Source: Candidatus Binatia bacterium (GTDB taxonomy: Bacteria > Desulfobacterota > Binatia > HRBIN30 > BPIQ01). From it: a stretch of DNA of 64,000 nt. Shown in pieces: positions 26,284-34,437 of the stretch; the stretch's first letter is position 1; each line of letters opens with the position of its first letter. The DNA lies in the NCBI GenBank assembly GCA_026004195.1, contig BPIQ01000001.1:1633605-1697604 (forward strand), given 5' to 3'. A program made the position numbers and the translations under genes. Under the pieces are notes generated by a model. It was not told the origin of the DNA. It saw only the letters and a program-made list of their open reading frames with translations, and did not search any database.

Positions 26284-26440
26284 GGAGGGACGCGCTCCGT
26301 CGCGTCCGGGGAGCGGAGGGACGCGCTCCGTCGCGTCCCGGGGGACGGGGGGAACGCGCCACCCATGAACAACGACCCGACAGAGCGGATCCCCCGATGC
26401 GCCCGCGACCCCCGCCGGAGGGACGCCCTCCGAAAGTTTC
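26284..26440. repeat. palindromic repeat cluster 1
   Basis: First cluster of the 24-bp hairpin family. Two A units lie head to tail on the + strand (26284-26307 and 26315-26338). A degenerate B unit follows on the - strand (about 26374-26396, GACCCG ACAGAG CGGATC), then a truncated unit near 26415. It fills the gap between the LLM gene and the secreted-protein pair. Confidence 0.8.
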
Positions 26441-26501
26441 TCCCTTGTCATGTCGCTTCGGGTTCTGGTATGCGAATGCGTAGCTCGGCAGAGGAGGGCC
26501 C

Positions 26502-27116
26502 ATGAAACGAATTCGAGCCCCGGGGTCCGGGGCTTGGTGGCGTGCTCGGAGTTCGGGGATCGCTCTCGTGTGGGCACTCCTGATAGCCCTGCCCGAGGCG
26601 TCCGTGGCAGGGCCCGTGGATTCGCCGATTCCCCCGAACCCCTGTGGCACGAAACCTCTGAAGCTTGCCTTCGTCGCCGACGGCATCGGGACGGATGCCG
26701 GAGGCACCGCCTGCGCCGGTGCCGGATCCGTTTGCGTGGAAACGATGGTCGTGTGCAAGCATGCGGGCAAGACGGGCAGTACCCCCATGGACATCGCAGT
26801 CGAGCTTTTCGACGCGAGCGGTACCCCGCTCGTTCCCCTGGCCTGCGCCAGCGCGGTACCGCCGGGAGGCGGTGCTTCCTTCGTGACCTCCGGGGCCACA
26901 CTTCCCTCACCGTACGTGGGTACGACCCCCATCACGGCAGGACCGGTTTCTCCCTTGGGATCGCTCCGGGTTCTGAGCACGATTCCGGGAAAGACGGCCT
27001 GCGACGTAACCGTCATCGACACGCGCGGCCCGGCCAGCGGGACGACGACCGCGGCTCCCCTCTGGACCTCGGGTCCGACCATCACGAAGAAAAAAGCCCC
27101 CCAGAAGGGAGACTGA
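26502..27116 (+). CDS. secreted protein of unknown function (paralog 1)
   Basis: 204 residues, ATG preceded by GAGGAGG. N-terminal basic stretch and hydrophobic core (IALVWALLIALPEASVAGPVD) make a signal peptide. The mature part is rich in Gly, Thr, Pro and Val, with six cysteines in CGTKP, CAGAGSVCVETMVVCK and CDVTVID, and a predicted beta-rich fold. It ends in KKKAPQKGD. The next gene, one base downstream, encodes a protein with the same layout and a similar tail, so they are probable diverged tandem paralogs. No known domain is recognised. Confidence 0.75.
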   Translation: MKRIRAPGSGAWWRARSSGIALVWALLIALPEASVAGPVDSPIPPNPCGTKPLKLAFVADGIGTDAGGTACAGAGSVCVETMVVCKHAGKTGSTPMDIAVELFDASGTPLVPLACASAVPPGGGASFVTSGATLPSPYVGTTPITAGPVSPLGSLRVLSTIPGKTACDVTVIDTRGPASGTTTAAPLWTSGPTITKKKAPQKGD

Positions 27117-27117
27117 C

Positions 27118-27675
27118 ATGGCGGCCACCACGCTCGCCCTTTTCCTGGGGCTTCTTTTCGCCGCACCGAGCTTGGCGGGTTTCGGCGACGCCCTTCCCAC
27201 GAACGGTTGTCCCTCCGGCAACCGCTACAAGACGAAACTGGCCGTTCTCGACGTGACGGCCGACGGCGGCGTGAGCTGCACGACCAACGCCGAGACGGCG
27301 ATCACCTGCACCGTGAAGCAGGCCGACCGCACGGGGACGACGGCCGACTTCTCGATCGAGTTCTTCGACGAGGCGACCGGGCTCGGCATCAGTCCGCCGG
27401 GCATTTTCCAGCATTGCGGCGTTCCGGTCGGCTCGACCGTGACGTTCGTCACGGCGGGAGGACTTCCGTCTCCGTGGGATACCTCGGCCGTCGTGATCAC
27501 ACCCACCGCCTCGCCCTTTCTCCACGGGAGCGCCCGGGTACTTTCGACGGGCAAAGTCGAATGCTCGGCACTCCGCATCGATTTCAGCCACCACTGCTCG
27601 ACTCTCTTCCCTACGATCCCGCTCGCGACGAAAGACCTCACGATCGTCAAGATCCCGAAGCAGAAGGGCGACTGA
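27118..27675 (+). CDS. secreted protein of unknown function (paralog 2)
   Basis: 185 residues. Signal peptide TLALFLGLLFAAPSLAG. The mature part parallels paralog 1: a start with NGCPSGNRYKTKLAVLDVTADGGVSC, central VKQADRTGTTADFSIEFFDEATG (paralog 1: IAVELFDASG), a proline block VTFVTAGGLPSPW (paralog 1: SFVTSGATLPSPY), SARVLSTGKVECSALRID (paralog 1: SLRVLSTIPGKTACDVTVID), and the end IPKQKGD. The match in order and spacing supports tandem duplication. Translation is likely coupled (one base between genes, AGAAGGGAGA ahead of the ATG). Confidence 0.77.
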   Translation: MAATTLALFLGLLFAAPSLAGFGDALPTNGCPSGNRYKTKLAVLDVTADGGVSCTTNAETAITCTVKQADRTGTTADFSIEFFDEATGLGISPPGIFQHCGVPVGSTVTFVTAGGLPSPWDTSAVVITPTASPFLHGSARVLSTGKVECSALRIDFSHHCSTLFPTIPLATKDLTIVKIPKQKGD

Positions 27676-27705
27676 AGTCCGTCGCCGCTGCTCTCCCCCG
27701 CGCCG

Positions 27706-28416
27706 ATGCCCCTCCGCTTCTTCCTCGTCCGGCACGGCCTCACCGACTGGAACGAAGAGCGCCGTCTACTCGGCCGGACGGAAATCCCGCTCAACCGGCG
27801 AGGTCTCGCCCAGGCGAGGTCCCTCGCGAGAGCTCTCGCACGGGTCCCCCCCGGGAGGGTCTTCGCGAGCCCCCGCCGGCGAGCCCGGGAAACCGCCGAG
27901 GAAATCGCCAGGTCGTCGGGCCTCGTCGTCGAAACGGCACCGGAACTCGACGAAGTTCGTCTCGGCCGCTGGCTCGGAAAGACGGTCGACGAACTCCAGG
28001 ACGACGAGGACCTGCGCCGCTACCTCGAGGATCCCACCTACGAGTGCGACGCCATCGAGCCGGCCCGCGAAGTACGCGACCGCGTCGTCGCCTTCGTCGA
28101 GCGACTGAGGCAGAATCCTCCGGCGCCGGACCTCGTTCTCGTCTCGCACGGAGACCCGCTGCGCGTGCTGGTGTCGCACTACCTCGGGATCGAGCTCCGC
28201 GAGTACCGGAGACTCCGGATCTTTCCCGGGTCCGTCACCCTCCTCGAGTTCGACGGAGCTCGGGCCCGCGTTCCCTTCCTCGGCTGGAAGTCGCCTTTCG
28301 CGAAGCTCCTGGCCGATCTCGACGGAAGCGCGACTGTCAGGGTTCGAGCCGCGTCCCGAGCGCCTCGAGAAACTTCCGAAGCCAGACGGGGTGTGCGAGC
28401 CAAGCTGGAGCCGTGA
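27706..28416 (+). CDS. histidine phosphatase (phosphoglycerate-mutase-like)
   Basis: 236 residues. The RHG motif LVRHGLTDWNEERRLLGRTEIPLNRRG holds the phosphorylated His; FASPRRRARETAE, LDEVRLGRWLGKT and LVSHGDPLRVL supply the other active-site Arg, Glu and His. Members hydrolyse phosphoesters such as alpha-ribazole phosphate, fructose 2,6-bisphosphate or phosphoglycerates. The last 25 residues (ATVRVRAASRAPRE...) look non-homologous and overlap the convergent DJ-1/PfpI remnant by 80 bp, so the stop may have been extended by decay of the region. Confidence 0.82.
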   Translation: MPLRFFLVRHGLTDWNEERRLLGRTEIPLNRRGLAQARSLARALARVPPGRVFASPRRRARETAEEIARSSGLVVETAPELDEVRLGRWLGKTVDELQDDEDLRRYLEDPTYECDAIEPAREVRDRVVAFVERLRQNPPAPDLVLVSHGDPLRVLVSHYLGIELREYRRLRIFPGSVTLLEFDGARARVPFLGWKSPFAKLLADLDGSATVRVRAASRAPRETSEARRGVRAKLEP

Positions 28417-28629
28417 CGAGGTTCCCGCCGACGTGCGCGCCGTCCATCTCGAGTTCGACGTACTCTCCGCCCGCGAGGCGCACGGCCTGCGCGCACGCAG
28501 GCTAAGCCGAGCACCGGCGGCCGGCCGGAACACCGGCTGCCGCAAGGACGAGCGCCCCGTGGCAGATCACATGATCTCCTAATCCTCGCCGTAGTTGCCG
28601 ACGAGCACGAGGATTCTTTTCGCCGCCAT
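28337..28629 (-). pseudogene. DJ-1/PfpI-family protein, internally deleted remnant
   Basis: On the minus strand the ATG at 28629 reads AAKRILVLVGNYGED, the usual DJ-1/PfpI start, then a stop. Next come ICHGALVLAAAGVPAGRRCSA, another stop, and QAVRLAGGEYVELEMDGAHVGGNLVTAPAWLAHPVWLRKFLEALG up to the TGA at 28337. These are the first, third and last parts of a DJ-1/PfpI glyoxalase/amidotransferase-like protein. About 80-100 residues between the first two parts, including the nucleophile-elbow Cys region, are missing, and there is an in-frame TAG. This looks like a true decayed gene rather than one read error. Confidence 0.7.
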
Positions 28630-28728
28630 GACGCGCCTCCTCCCGGAGCCGAGCGTCCAGTACGATCCCGGCAGCGCTGGCAAGAAAGACTCGGCTCGGG
28701 TCGCGGTTTTGCGCTACGATCGGACTGC

Positions 28729-29634
28729 ATGCGGCTCGTGGGCATCGACCTCGGCGGGACGAAAATCGAGGGGATCGTTCTCGAAGAGGACGGAAGCGAA
28801 GTCTTCCGGAAAAGAATCCCCACGGAAAGCCGGTACGGCTACGAGCACGTCTGCGAGCGAATCCGCACGCTCTTCGAAGAACTCGCGCGACACGCACCGG
28901 GTCTTCGCCGGGTAGGAGTCGGGACGCCGGGGTCCACCTCGGCGCGCACGGGGCTTCTCAAGAACTCGAACACCACGTGCCTGAACGGCCGACCGCTGCG
29001 GACCGACCTCGAAAGGCGGCTCGGCGTCGAGGTTCTCCTCGAGAACGACGCGAACTGTTTCGCGCTGGCCGAAGCGCTTCTCGGTGCCGGGCGTGGGGCG
29101 GACGTCGTCTTCGGCGTGATCCTTGGCACCGGCGTCGGAGGTGGCATCGTCTGGCGAGGTAGGATCTGGCCGGGCCACCAACACGTAGCCGGCGAGTGGG
29201 GACACCACCGGATCTCCGACGACGGACCTCTTTGCTATTGCGGCCATCGCGGCTGCGTCGAGACGTTCCTTTCCGGACCCGCCTTCGAGAAGCGCTACGC
29301 CGAGCGAAGCGGCGAACGGCTCGACCTCCCCGAGATCGTGGCCCGGGCCCGTTCGGGCGACCGGGATGCCGAAGCCGTGCTCGAGGAGTATCTCCGGACC
29401 TTCGGGCGGGCGCTGGCCAACGTGGTCAACATCCTGGACCCCGACTGCATCGTGCTGGGTGGTGGCGTCTCCAACGTGGAAGAACTCTACACGCGTGGTG
29501 TGGAGGAAGTTCGAAGGTACGTGTTCAACGACGAGTTCCGCACACCCGTCGTACGGCACGCCCTCGGAGACTCGGCCGGCGTGATCGGGGCGGCGCTTCT
29601 CGCCGGTGACGAGGCGAAGCTCCGCTGTCGATGA
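28729..29634 (+). CDS. ROK-family sugar kinase (glucokinase/fructokinase-like)
   Basis: 301 residues. ATP-phosphate motif GIDLGGTKIEGIVLEE at the N-terminus; ENDANCFALAE with the catalytic Asp; GTGVGGGIV; ROK zinc motif HHRISDDGPLCYCGHRGCVETF; and adenosine-binding LGGGVSN near the C-terminus. It phosphorylates a hexose such as fructose or glucose, or N-acetyl sugars, at cytoplasmic ATP expense. Length matches the family. There is no neighbouring sugar transporter. The ATG at 28729 has no strong ribosome site. Confidence 0.86.
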   Translation: MRLVGIDLGGTKIEGIVLEEDGSEVFRKRIPTESRYGYEHVCERIRTLFEELARHAPGLRRVGVGTPGSTSARTGLLKNSNTTCLNGRPLRTDLERRLGVEVLLENDANCFALAEALLGAGRGADVVFGVILGTGVGGGIVWRGRIWPGHQHVAGEWGHHRISDDGPLCYCGHRGCVETFLSGPAFEKRYAERSGERLDLPEIVARARSGDRDAEAVLEEYLRTFGRALANVVNILDPDCIVLGGGVSNVEELYTRGVEEVRRYVFNDEFRTPVVRHALGDSAGVIGAALLAGDEAKLRCR

Positions 29635-30068
29635 GGAAGGCTTCGGTTCCTCTTCCGCGTCCGCGAATCGGGCGCCGGGCGCGCGCCCGTGCACGTGCGC
29701 GGCGGGTCCCACGAAGGACCGCGCCGCCACGGGACCACGGACGCAGGAAAAATTCCGGCCCGCGTCGTCCGGGCCCCCGATTTCCTCGGATTTTTTCGCG
29801 CGCCATTCGGGCCGCGCAGGGATCCTCCCGACCCGTGGAAGACGGGAAAAATGCCGCCCGCGCGATCGGGCCTGTCGATTTTTGCGGGGCTTTTTCGTGT
29901 GGAAGTGGGCGAACCGGCGATTCTTTCACGAACCCGCGGCTCTACGATCGGCGGCGCAAGCCGACGTTTCGACAGTGCAAGCCCGCGTCTTTTCGTTCCG
30001 TCCCTGGCTTCGCCCTCCCCAAGCGCGCCAGAGGTGGGGCGCGCGTGTGGTCCGCGCGCAAGCGCAGC
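29635..30068. other. intergenic region with a hairpin
   Basis: 434 bp without a supported gene between the ROK kinase and the convergent lipoprotein gene. It is GC-rich and contains several inverted repeats and short T-runs (GATTTTTTCG near 29796, CGATTTTTGC near 29878). No RNA family is recognisable. No 24-bp palindromic unit of the type found in the neighbouring gaps is present. Confidence 0.5.
29757..29775 (-). terminator. possible terminator for the minus-strand lipoprotein gene
   Basis: Inverted repeat GGCCCG / CGGGCC with a 7-nt loop. Read on the minus strand, it is followed by GGAATTTTTC, a T5 run, as expected of a Rho-independent terminator. It lies 290 bp beyond the stop of the gene ending at 30069, so the assignment is tentative. 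Confidence 0.35.
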
Positions 30069-31829
30069 TCAGCGAAATTCGGCGGTTCGCTCGAAAGCAA
30101 CCGGGGCCGCTTCTTCGAGGCGCCCCCTGGCGAGGCGGATGACCATCGGCTCCGCGGAGACGACCGGCGGCGGGGGCGCTTCGGCGAGCCAGTTTTGCAT
30201 TTCGGCGCGGGAGTGAACGCCCCGAGCCAGGCCGGACGCAGCCAGGTTGGCGGCAGCGTAAGCTTCGGCCTCGAGCCGCCCGGGTCTCGTGCCGCCCTCG
30301 GACTGGAACTTTTCCACGAACTCGCTCACCTCGGGGAGCGGGCGTTCGGCGTAGAAGCGGTCGACGAAAAACGCTCGGAGCCACGGGAAGTCGGCCGGCA
30401 GCTCGGGGCGGTTCCAGGCCTGGACGCCGAGAACGATCACGTCCGGAAACTTCGTGTTGATGGCCATGGCGAGAGTCGCCACGTCGGGCGACGAATCGGG
30501 AAGGAAGACGGCCTCGACGAGCCGATCCGGACGGCGCCAGCGTTTGAGCTGCGCGAGTTCTTCTTGCCAGCCGCCCGCCCCGTCGGTGTACACCGACTCT
30601 CCCACGAGAACGCCCCCCCGCCGGGTGATTTCTTTTCGGAAAAGCTCCGCGTATTGCCGCGCATCCGGCGTATCCGGACGCAGAGTCCCGAAATGGCGCA
30701 CGCGGACCCGGTCGAGAGCGTAGTCCGCCAGTGTCGCGACTTCCTCTTCTTTCGAGAGGCCGAGCCGGTAGATGTAGCCCGACGCCTCCACTTCGCGGTC
30801 CGAGAGGAGGAACACCGCGACCGGCGTCGCGCGAGCCAGCGCGACGAAGGCGTCTTCGAGATCACGGCCGGGATACGCGATGACGGCGACGATTTCCGGG
30901 TCGCGGGACACGGTGCGCCACACGTCGCGCAGCGCCGTTTCCGACCGTCCCGTGTCGAGCGCGACGAGCCGTTCGGTTTCCTCTCCGAATCCGAGCTTGG
31001 CCGCCGTCCAGAGCCGTTGCGTCGTGGCGGCCTCGGGCCCGCTCTGCGGGGCGAGAAAAGCCACCTTGCCCGCGCGAGCGATCCGCTCCGCCTTCTTTTC
31101 CAGCTCGCTCCGCCGGGAGGGTGCGGCTGCGGCCGTACGCGGCCTCCGGCTCCGGTCGCTGCCGAGCCAGGCCGCGAGCACCCCGCGCTCTTCTTGCGTT
31201 TCGGGTGCCGTGGCGAGCTCTTCTTCTCGCGGCTCCGGTAGCCGCTCGAGCTCTTCGAGAGCGCTTCCCCCTTTGGCGACGATCGCTTCGCTCACCAGCC
31301 GGAGAACCGCCGGTTCGTGAACGACGCGCGCCACGTCCTCGGCTTCCTCGAGCGATATCTCGCCGAGCACTTCCTGGATCCTTTTCTGAAGCTTCTGGCG
31401 GTCCAGAGGGCCGGCGATACGCCACGCCCGATCCCAGTCCCGCACGGCCGCGACCGGGTTCCCGAGCGCGCGCTCGAGGTCCCCCCGGAGAGCCAGCGTC
31501 TGGACCGTGCGGTAGCCCGGTTGCGCGAGTTCGAGTTCCTCGAGTGCAGCCAGGCCGTCCGCATAGCGGCCGAGCCTGTAATATGCCAGCGCCAGCATGT
31601 AGTAGGCTCGCGGAACGTACGGCTGCCCTTCGGGACCGGGGTCCGAAAGGAAGACCCGGTAAGCGTCGATCGCTTGCTGGTAGTAGCCCTGCCGAATGGC
31701 TCTCTCGGCCGTGTAGTAAAGCGGCGCCGGTCCGGGGGGCTTCCTGGGGGCACAGCCGAGCGCGAAGACGACCCAGACAAGACCAAGGAGAAAGACAAAA
31801 CCCCCGGGAAAGTACGCGCGGCGGGCCAT
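30069..31829 (-). CDS. TPR plus periplasmic-binding-protein (type I) lipoprotein, LpoA-like
   Basis: 586 residues. The signal peptide ends in the lipobox VFALGCAPRK. Residues about 35-160 hold tetratricopeptide repeats (YYTAERAIRQGYYQQAIDAYRVFL, AYYMLALAYYRLGRYADGLAALEEL). After a charged linker (about 195-235), residues 240-560 form a type I periplasmic binding fold (KVAFLAPQSG, VAVIAYPGRDLEDAFVALARATPVAVFLLSDREV, YRLGLSKEEEVATLADYAL). This layout equals the outer-membrane penicillin-binding-protein activator LpoA and related YraM proteins. Role in peptidoglycan synthesis is inference; an ABC substrate-binding role is the alternative. A repeat cluster starts upstream of the ATG. Confidence 0.78.
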   Translation of the reverse strand: MARRAYFPGGFVFLLGLVWVVFALGCAPRKPPGPAPLYYTAERAIRQGYYQQAIDAYRVFLSDPGPEGQPYVPRAYYMLALAYYRLGRYADGLAALEELELAQPGYRTVQTLALRGDLERALGNPVAAVRDWDRAWRIAGPLDRQKLQKRIQEVLGEISLEEAEDVARVVHEPAVLRLVSEAIVAKGGSALEELERLPEPREEELATAPETQEERGVLAAWLGSDRSRRPRTAAAAPSRRSELEKKAERIARAGKVAFLAPQSGPEAATTQRLWTAAKLGFGEETERLVALDTGRSETALRDVWRTVSRDPEIVAVIAYPGRDLEDAFVALARATPVAVFLLSDREVEASGYIYRLGLSKEEEVATLADYALDRVRVRHFGTLRPDTPDARQYAELFRKEITRRGGVLVGESVYTDGAGGWQEELAQLKRWRRPDRLVEAVFLPDSSPDVATLAMAINTKFPDVIVLGVQAWNRPELPADFPWLRAFFVDRFYAERPLPEVSEFVEKFQSEGGTRPGRLEAEAYAAANLAASGLARGVHSRAEMQNWLAEAPPPPVVSAEPMVIRLARGRLEEAAPVAFERTAEFR

Positions 31830-31916
31830 AGAACCTTTATCGGAGACGGTGCGGCGAAGTGTCAAGCGGTTTCTGGCCCGTGCCCCGCATGGCGTTCGAT
31901 GCACCGCGCGCGCCTC

Positions 31917-32314
31917 GGAGGGACGCGCTCCGTCGCGTCCGGGGGGATGCGCAATCCACGCGGCCGTTTGCGTTCGAGCACCGACGTTCGCGCCATGCGC
32001 GAACGCGGCCACCCGGAGGGACGCGCTCCGTCGCGTCCGGGGGTGGTGGGGCGGACGCGCCACGTACGAACAAGGACCCGACAGAGTGGGTCCCTCCGAT
32101 TGCGTGCCGGGGGCGGGCGCCGTGCCACGCATGAACACGCACCCACGCGGAGGGACGCGCTCCGTCGCGTCCGCGGGTGGGGGGATCATGTCCACGCGGG
32201 GGCGGACGGAGGTGCCATGCACGACCAAGGACCCGACAGAGCGGGTCCCTCCGATCGCGTCCCGGGGGCGGGCGCCGTGCCACGCATGAACACGCACCCA
32301 CCCGGAGGGACGCG
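31917..32314. repeat. palindromic repeat cluster 2, left flank of IS copy 1
   Basis: Five complete 24-bp units and one split unit. A units on + at 31917-31940, 32015-32038 and 32149-32172; B units on - at 32074-32097 (one stem mismatch) and 32229-32252; then the first 11 bp of an A unit at 32304-32314, where IS copy 1 interrupts it. Spacers are 35-75 bp and share the words GGGGGCGGGCGCCGTG and CGCATGAACACG. Confidence 0.85.
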
Positions 32315-33958
32315 GGGTTGTGAACAAATTCGGGTCTTGGCGAAAGGCCAGCGAAGCAGGAGCTCGCCGGGGTCGGTCGGAGGAAAAAAGAGAAGGCTGG
32401 CGGCCTCCGGGGTTCCCACCGAGCCCCGGCTTGCCACCTCCTTCCAGTCTTTTCGTCTTCGGTTTCGGCCCTCTCTCGCGCCTACGACGCCTTAGCTTCC
32501 GCCCGCGGCCGCAAGAAGGGCGAACCACCGCAGCAGGTTGTAGGTGATCACGTTCAGCAACACGATGCACCGCACCTTCGTTCTCCCCCGTAAGACGATC
32601 TTCCCGAGCGTCCTCCAGCGCTTGAGGTCCGCGTGCACCCGCTCGCTCACCCGAGCCCGCACGCCGTAGATCGCCCGCCCCTCCGGTGTCCTCATCCTCT
32701 CTTTGAGCTGCCGCACCGCTTCGCTGTCCCGAGGCCGCACCTCGTAGGGATCGGGCTTCCCCTTCCTTTTCGGTAAAGCCCCGTAAAGCTCCACACCCCG
32801 CGCACTGAGCTCCTCCACGTTCTCCACGCTCGTGTAGCCCGTGTCCACCACATACTGCTCCGGAAGCCTCCCGAACCTCCGCTCAAGCTGCTCCAGCATC
32901 GGCACCGCCTCGGCAAAATCCGTCCTCCCCTGACTCACCTCCACCCCCACCACCACCTCGCTCTCCGCGTCCGTCGCCAGCTGGACATTGTAGCCCGGAA
33001 GATACGCCCCGCCCGTCTGCCGCATCACGCGCGCCTCGGGGTCCGTCGTCGAGCTGCGTGGCTCCCCCGAGGGCTCCTTCGCCCCCTTCTTGTAACCCTC
33101 GCGCTCCCTCTCCAAAGCCCCGAGCTCCTCGAGCGCCCTCGTAAGCCTCCTCTCCCTCTCCTCAAGCGCTCGCCTCTGCGCAGCCTGCTTCCTCCTCGAG
33201 AGGCTCCGCCGTGCCGGTGCCTCGAGCTCCCCACGCAGCGCCTCGATCTGTCTGCGTACCTCCGCCCGCAGCTCCTCCACCTTCTTTCTCCTCCGAAACG
33301 ACCGGTCCCCGGCCGAAGCTCGCACCCGCGTCCCGTCCTGCGCCACCCGCCGAAGCCGCACCAGCCCCTCGGCCATCATCACCGCCAACACCTGCGTGAA
33401 AAGCTCCTCGAGCGCCTCCGCGTTCTCGCTCCGAAACGTGCTCAGCGTGTGGTAATTCACCGGTACCCCGCCCCGAAGCCACCGGTAGGCCACGTGCTGC
33501 TCCGTCAACCTCTCCAGCTCCCTCGCACTGCCTACCCCCTCCGCCGTCGCATAGAGCCACAGCGCCAAAAGCACCTGCGGATCCGTCGCATCCCGCCCCG
33601 CCCAGCTCCCCCGCGCCTTGATCCTCTCGTAAAAGGCCGAAAGGTTCAGCTTCTTCACGACCGCCAACACACTGCGGGCCCGGTGCGTCTGAGGCAGCTC
33701 GCCGTCCAGATCCACCACCTCCCACCGAAGCTGGCTCCGCTCCGCTCTCACCACCCGCGGTGCCGCCTTCGCTGCCTCCGCCCGCCGCCGCTCCCGCGCC
33801 TCCGCGAGCCTCCGCTTCCTCTCCTCCGCACTCTCCCCGCCCAGAAGCTCCACCTGCTCCATCCCTTCACCTCCCCACCGTAGCTTCCCCTCCCTACCAC
33901 ACTCCGCCCCCAGAGCCGAATCCCTCCAGGGTAAATTTCCGAATTTTTTCACATCCTC
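32315..33958 (-). mobile_element. IS1182-type insertion sequence, copy 1 (intact transposase)
   Basis: 1644 bp. The ends are imperfect inverted repeats: GGGTTGTGAACAAATTCGG at the left and, read inward from the right, GAGGATGTGAAAAAATTCGG. The element is flanked by CGCG direct repeats at 32311-32314 and 33959-33962. These are the halves of an A-type palindromic unit (GGAGGGA-CGCG before the element, CGCG-CTCCGTCGCGTCC after). One transposase gene on the minus strand; about 175 bp of 3' non-coding sequence lies between its stop and the left end. The family call comes from the transposase; ends and duplication are read directly. Confidence 0.88.
32492..33862 (-). CDS. tnp: IS1182-family transposase (copy 1)
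   Basis: 456 residues. The N-terminal DUF772-like region contains the hallmark GSWAGRDATDPQVLLALWLYATAEGVGSARELERL and RWLRGGVPVNYHTLSTFR. The DDE catalytic domain begins at AQDGTRVRASAG, and an interrupting Arg/Glu-rich coiled segment (about 170-250) separates it from ARVMRQTGGAYLPGYNVQLATD and VVDTGYTSVENVEEL; the C-terminal EGRAIYGVRARVSERVHADLKRW carries the final acidic residue. This is the cut/copy enzyme of the element, intact here. ATG at 33862 has a GGTGAAGGG ribosome site. Confidence 0.9.
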   Translation of the reverse strand: MEQVELLGGESAEERKRRLAEARERRRAEAAKAAPRVVRAERSQLRWEVVDLDGELPQTHRARSVLAVVKKLNLSAFYERIKARGSWAGRDATDPQVLLALWLYATAEGVGSARELERLTEQHVAYRWLRGGVPVNYHTLSTFRSENAEALEELFTQVLAVMMAEGLVRLRRVAQDGTRVRASAGDRSFRRRKKVEELRAEVRRQIEALRGELEAPARRSLSRRKQAAQRRALEERERRLTRALEELGALEREREGYKKGAKEPSGEPRSSTTDPEARVMRQTGGAYLPGYNVQLATDAESEVVVGVEVSQGRTDFAEAVPMLEQLERRFGRLPEQYVVDTGYTSVENVEELSARGVELYGALPKRKGKPDPYEVRPRDSEAVRQLKERMRTPEGRAIYGVRARVSERVHADLKRWRTLGKIVLRGRTKVRCIVLLNVITYNLLRWFALLAAAGGS

Positions 33959-34423
33959 CGCGCTCCGTCGCGTCCGGGGGGCGGCGCAATCCACGCGGCC
34001 GTTTGCGTTCGAGCACCGACGTTCGCGCCATCCGCGAACACGGCCACCCGGAGGGACGCGCTCCGTCGCGTCCGGGGGTGGGGGGATCATGTCCACGCGG
34101 GGGCGGACAGAGGTGCCATGCACGACCAAGGACCCGACAGAGCGGGTCCCTCCGATCGCGTCCCGGGGGCGGGCGCCGTGCCACGCATGAACACGCACCC
34201 ACCCGGAGGGACGCGCTCCGTCGCGTCCGCGGGTGGTGGGGCGGACGCGCCACGTACGAACAAGGACCCGACAGAGCGGATCCGTCCGATCCGCGTGCCG
34301 CCGTGGCGGATCCCGGAGGGACGCGCTCGGTCGCGTCCGGGGGGATGCGGGTACGGTCGTTCGTGTTCGGCCAGGGAGGGCGGTACCAAACATGACCGCG
34401 GCCCCGACAGAGCGTGGCCCTCC
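33959..34423. repeat. palindromic repeat cluster 3, right flank of IS copy 1
   Basis: It starts with the second half of the interrupted A unit (33959-33975). A units on + follow at 34050-34073, 34205-34228 and 34315-34338; B units on - at 34130-34153 and 34264-34287; a C unit on - at 34400-34423. Much of the spacer text is the same as in cluster 2, for example GGGGGATCATGTCCACGCGG and GTGCCACGCATGAACACG, so clusters 2 and 3 share duplicated segments. Confidence 0.85.
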
Positions 34424-34437
34424 GAACCCTCTCGTCG

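Noticed and set aside
31837..34395. Many long open frames across repeat clusters (proteins rich in GTRSVAS, DATERVPP or DPTERVPP words)
   Set aside because: They are translations of the palindromic units in all six frames; no stable start, no homology-like pattern, and they occur on both strands at once.
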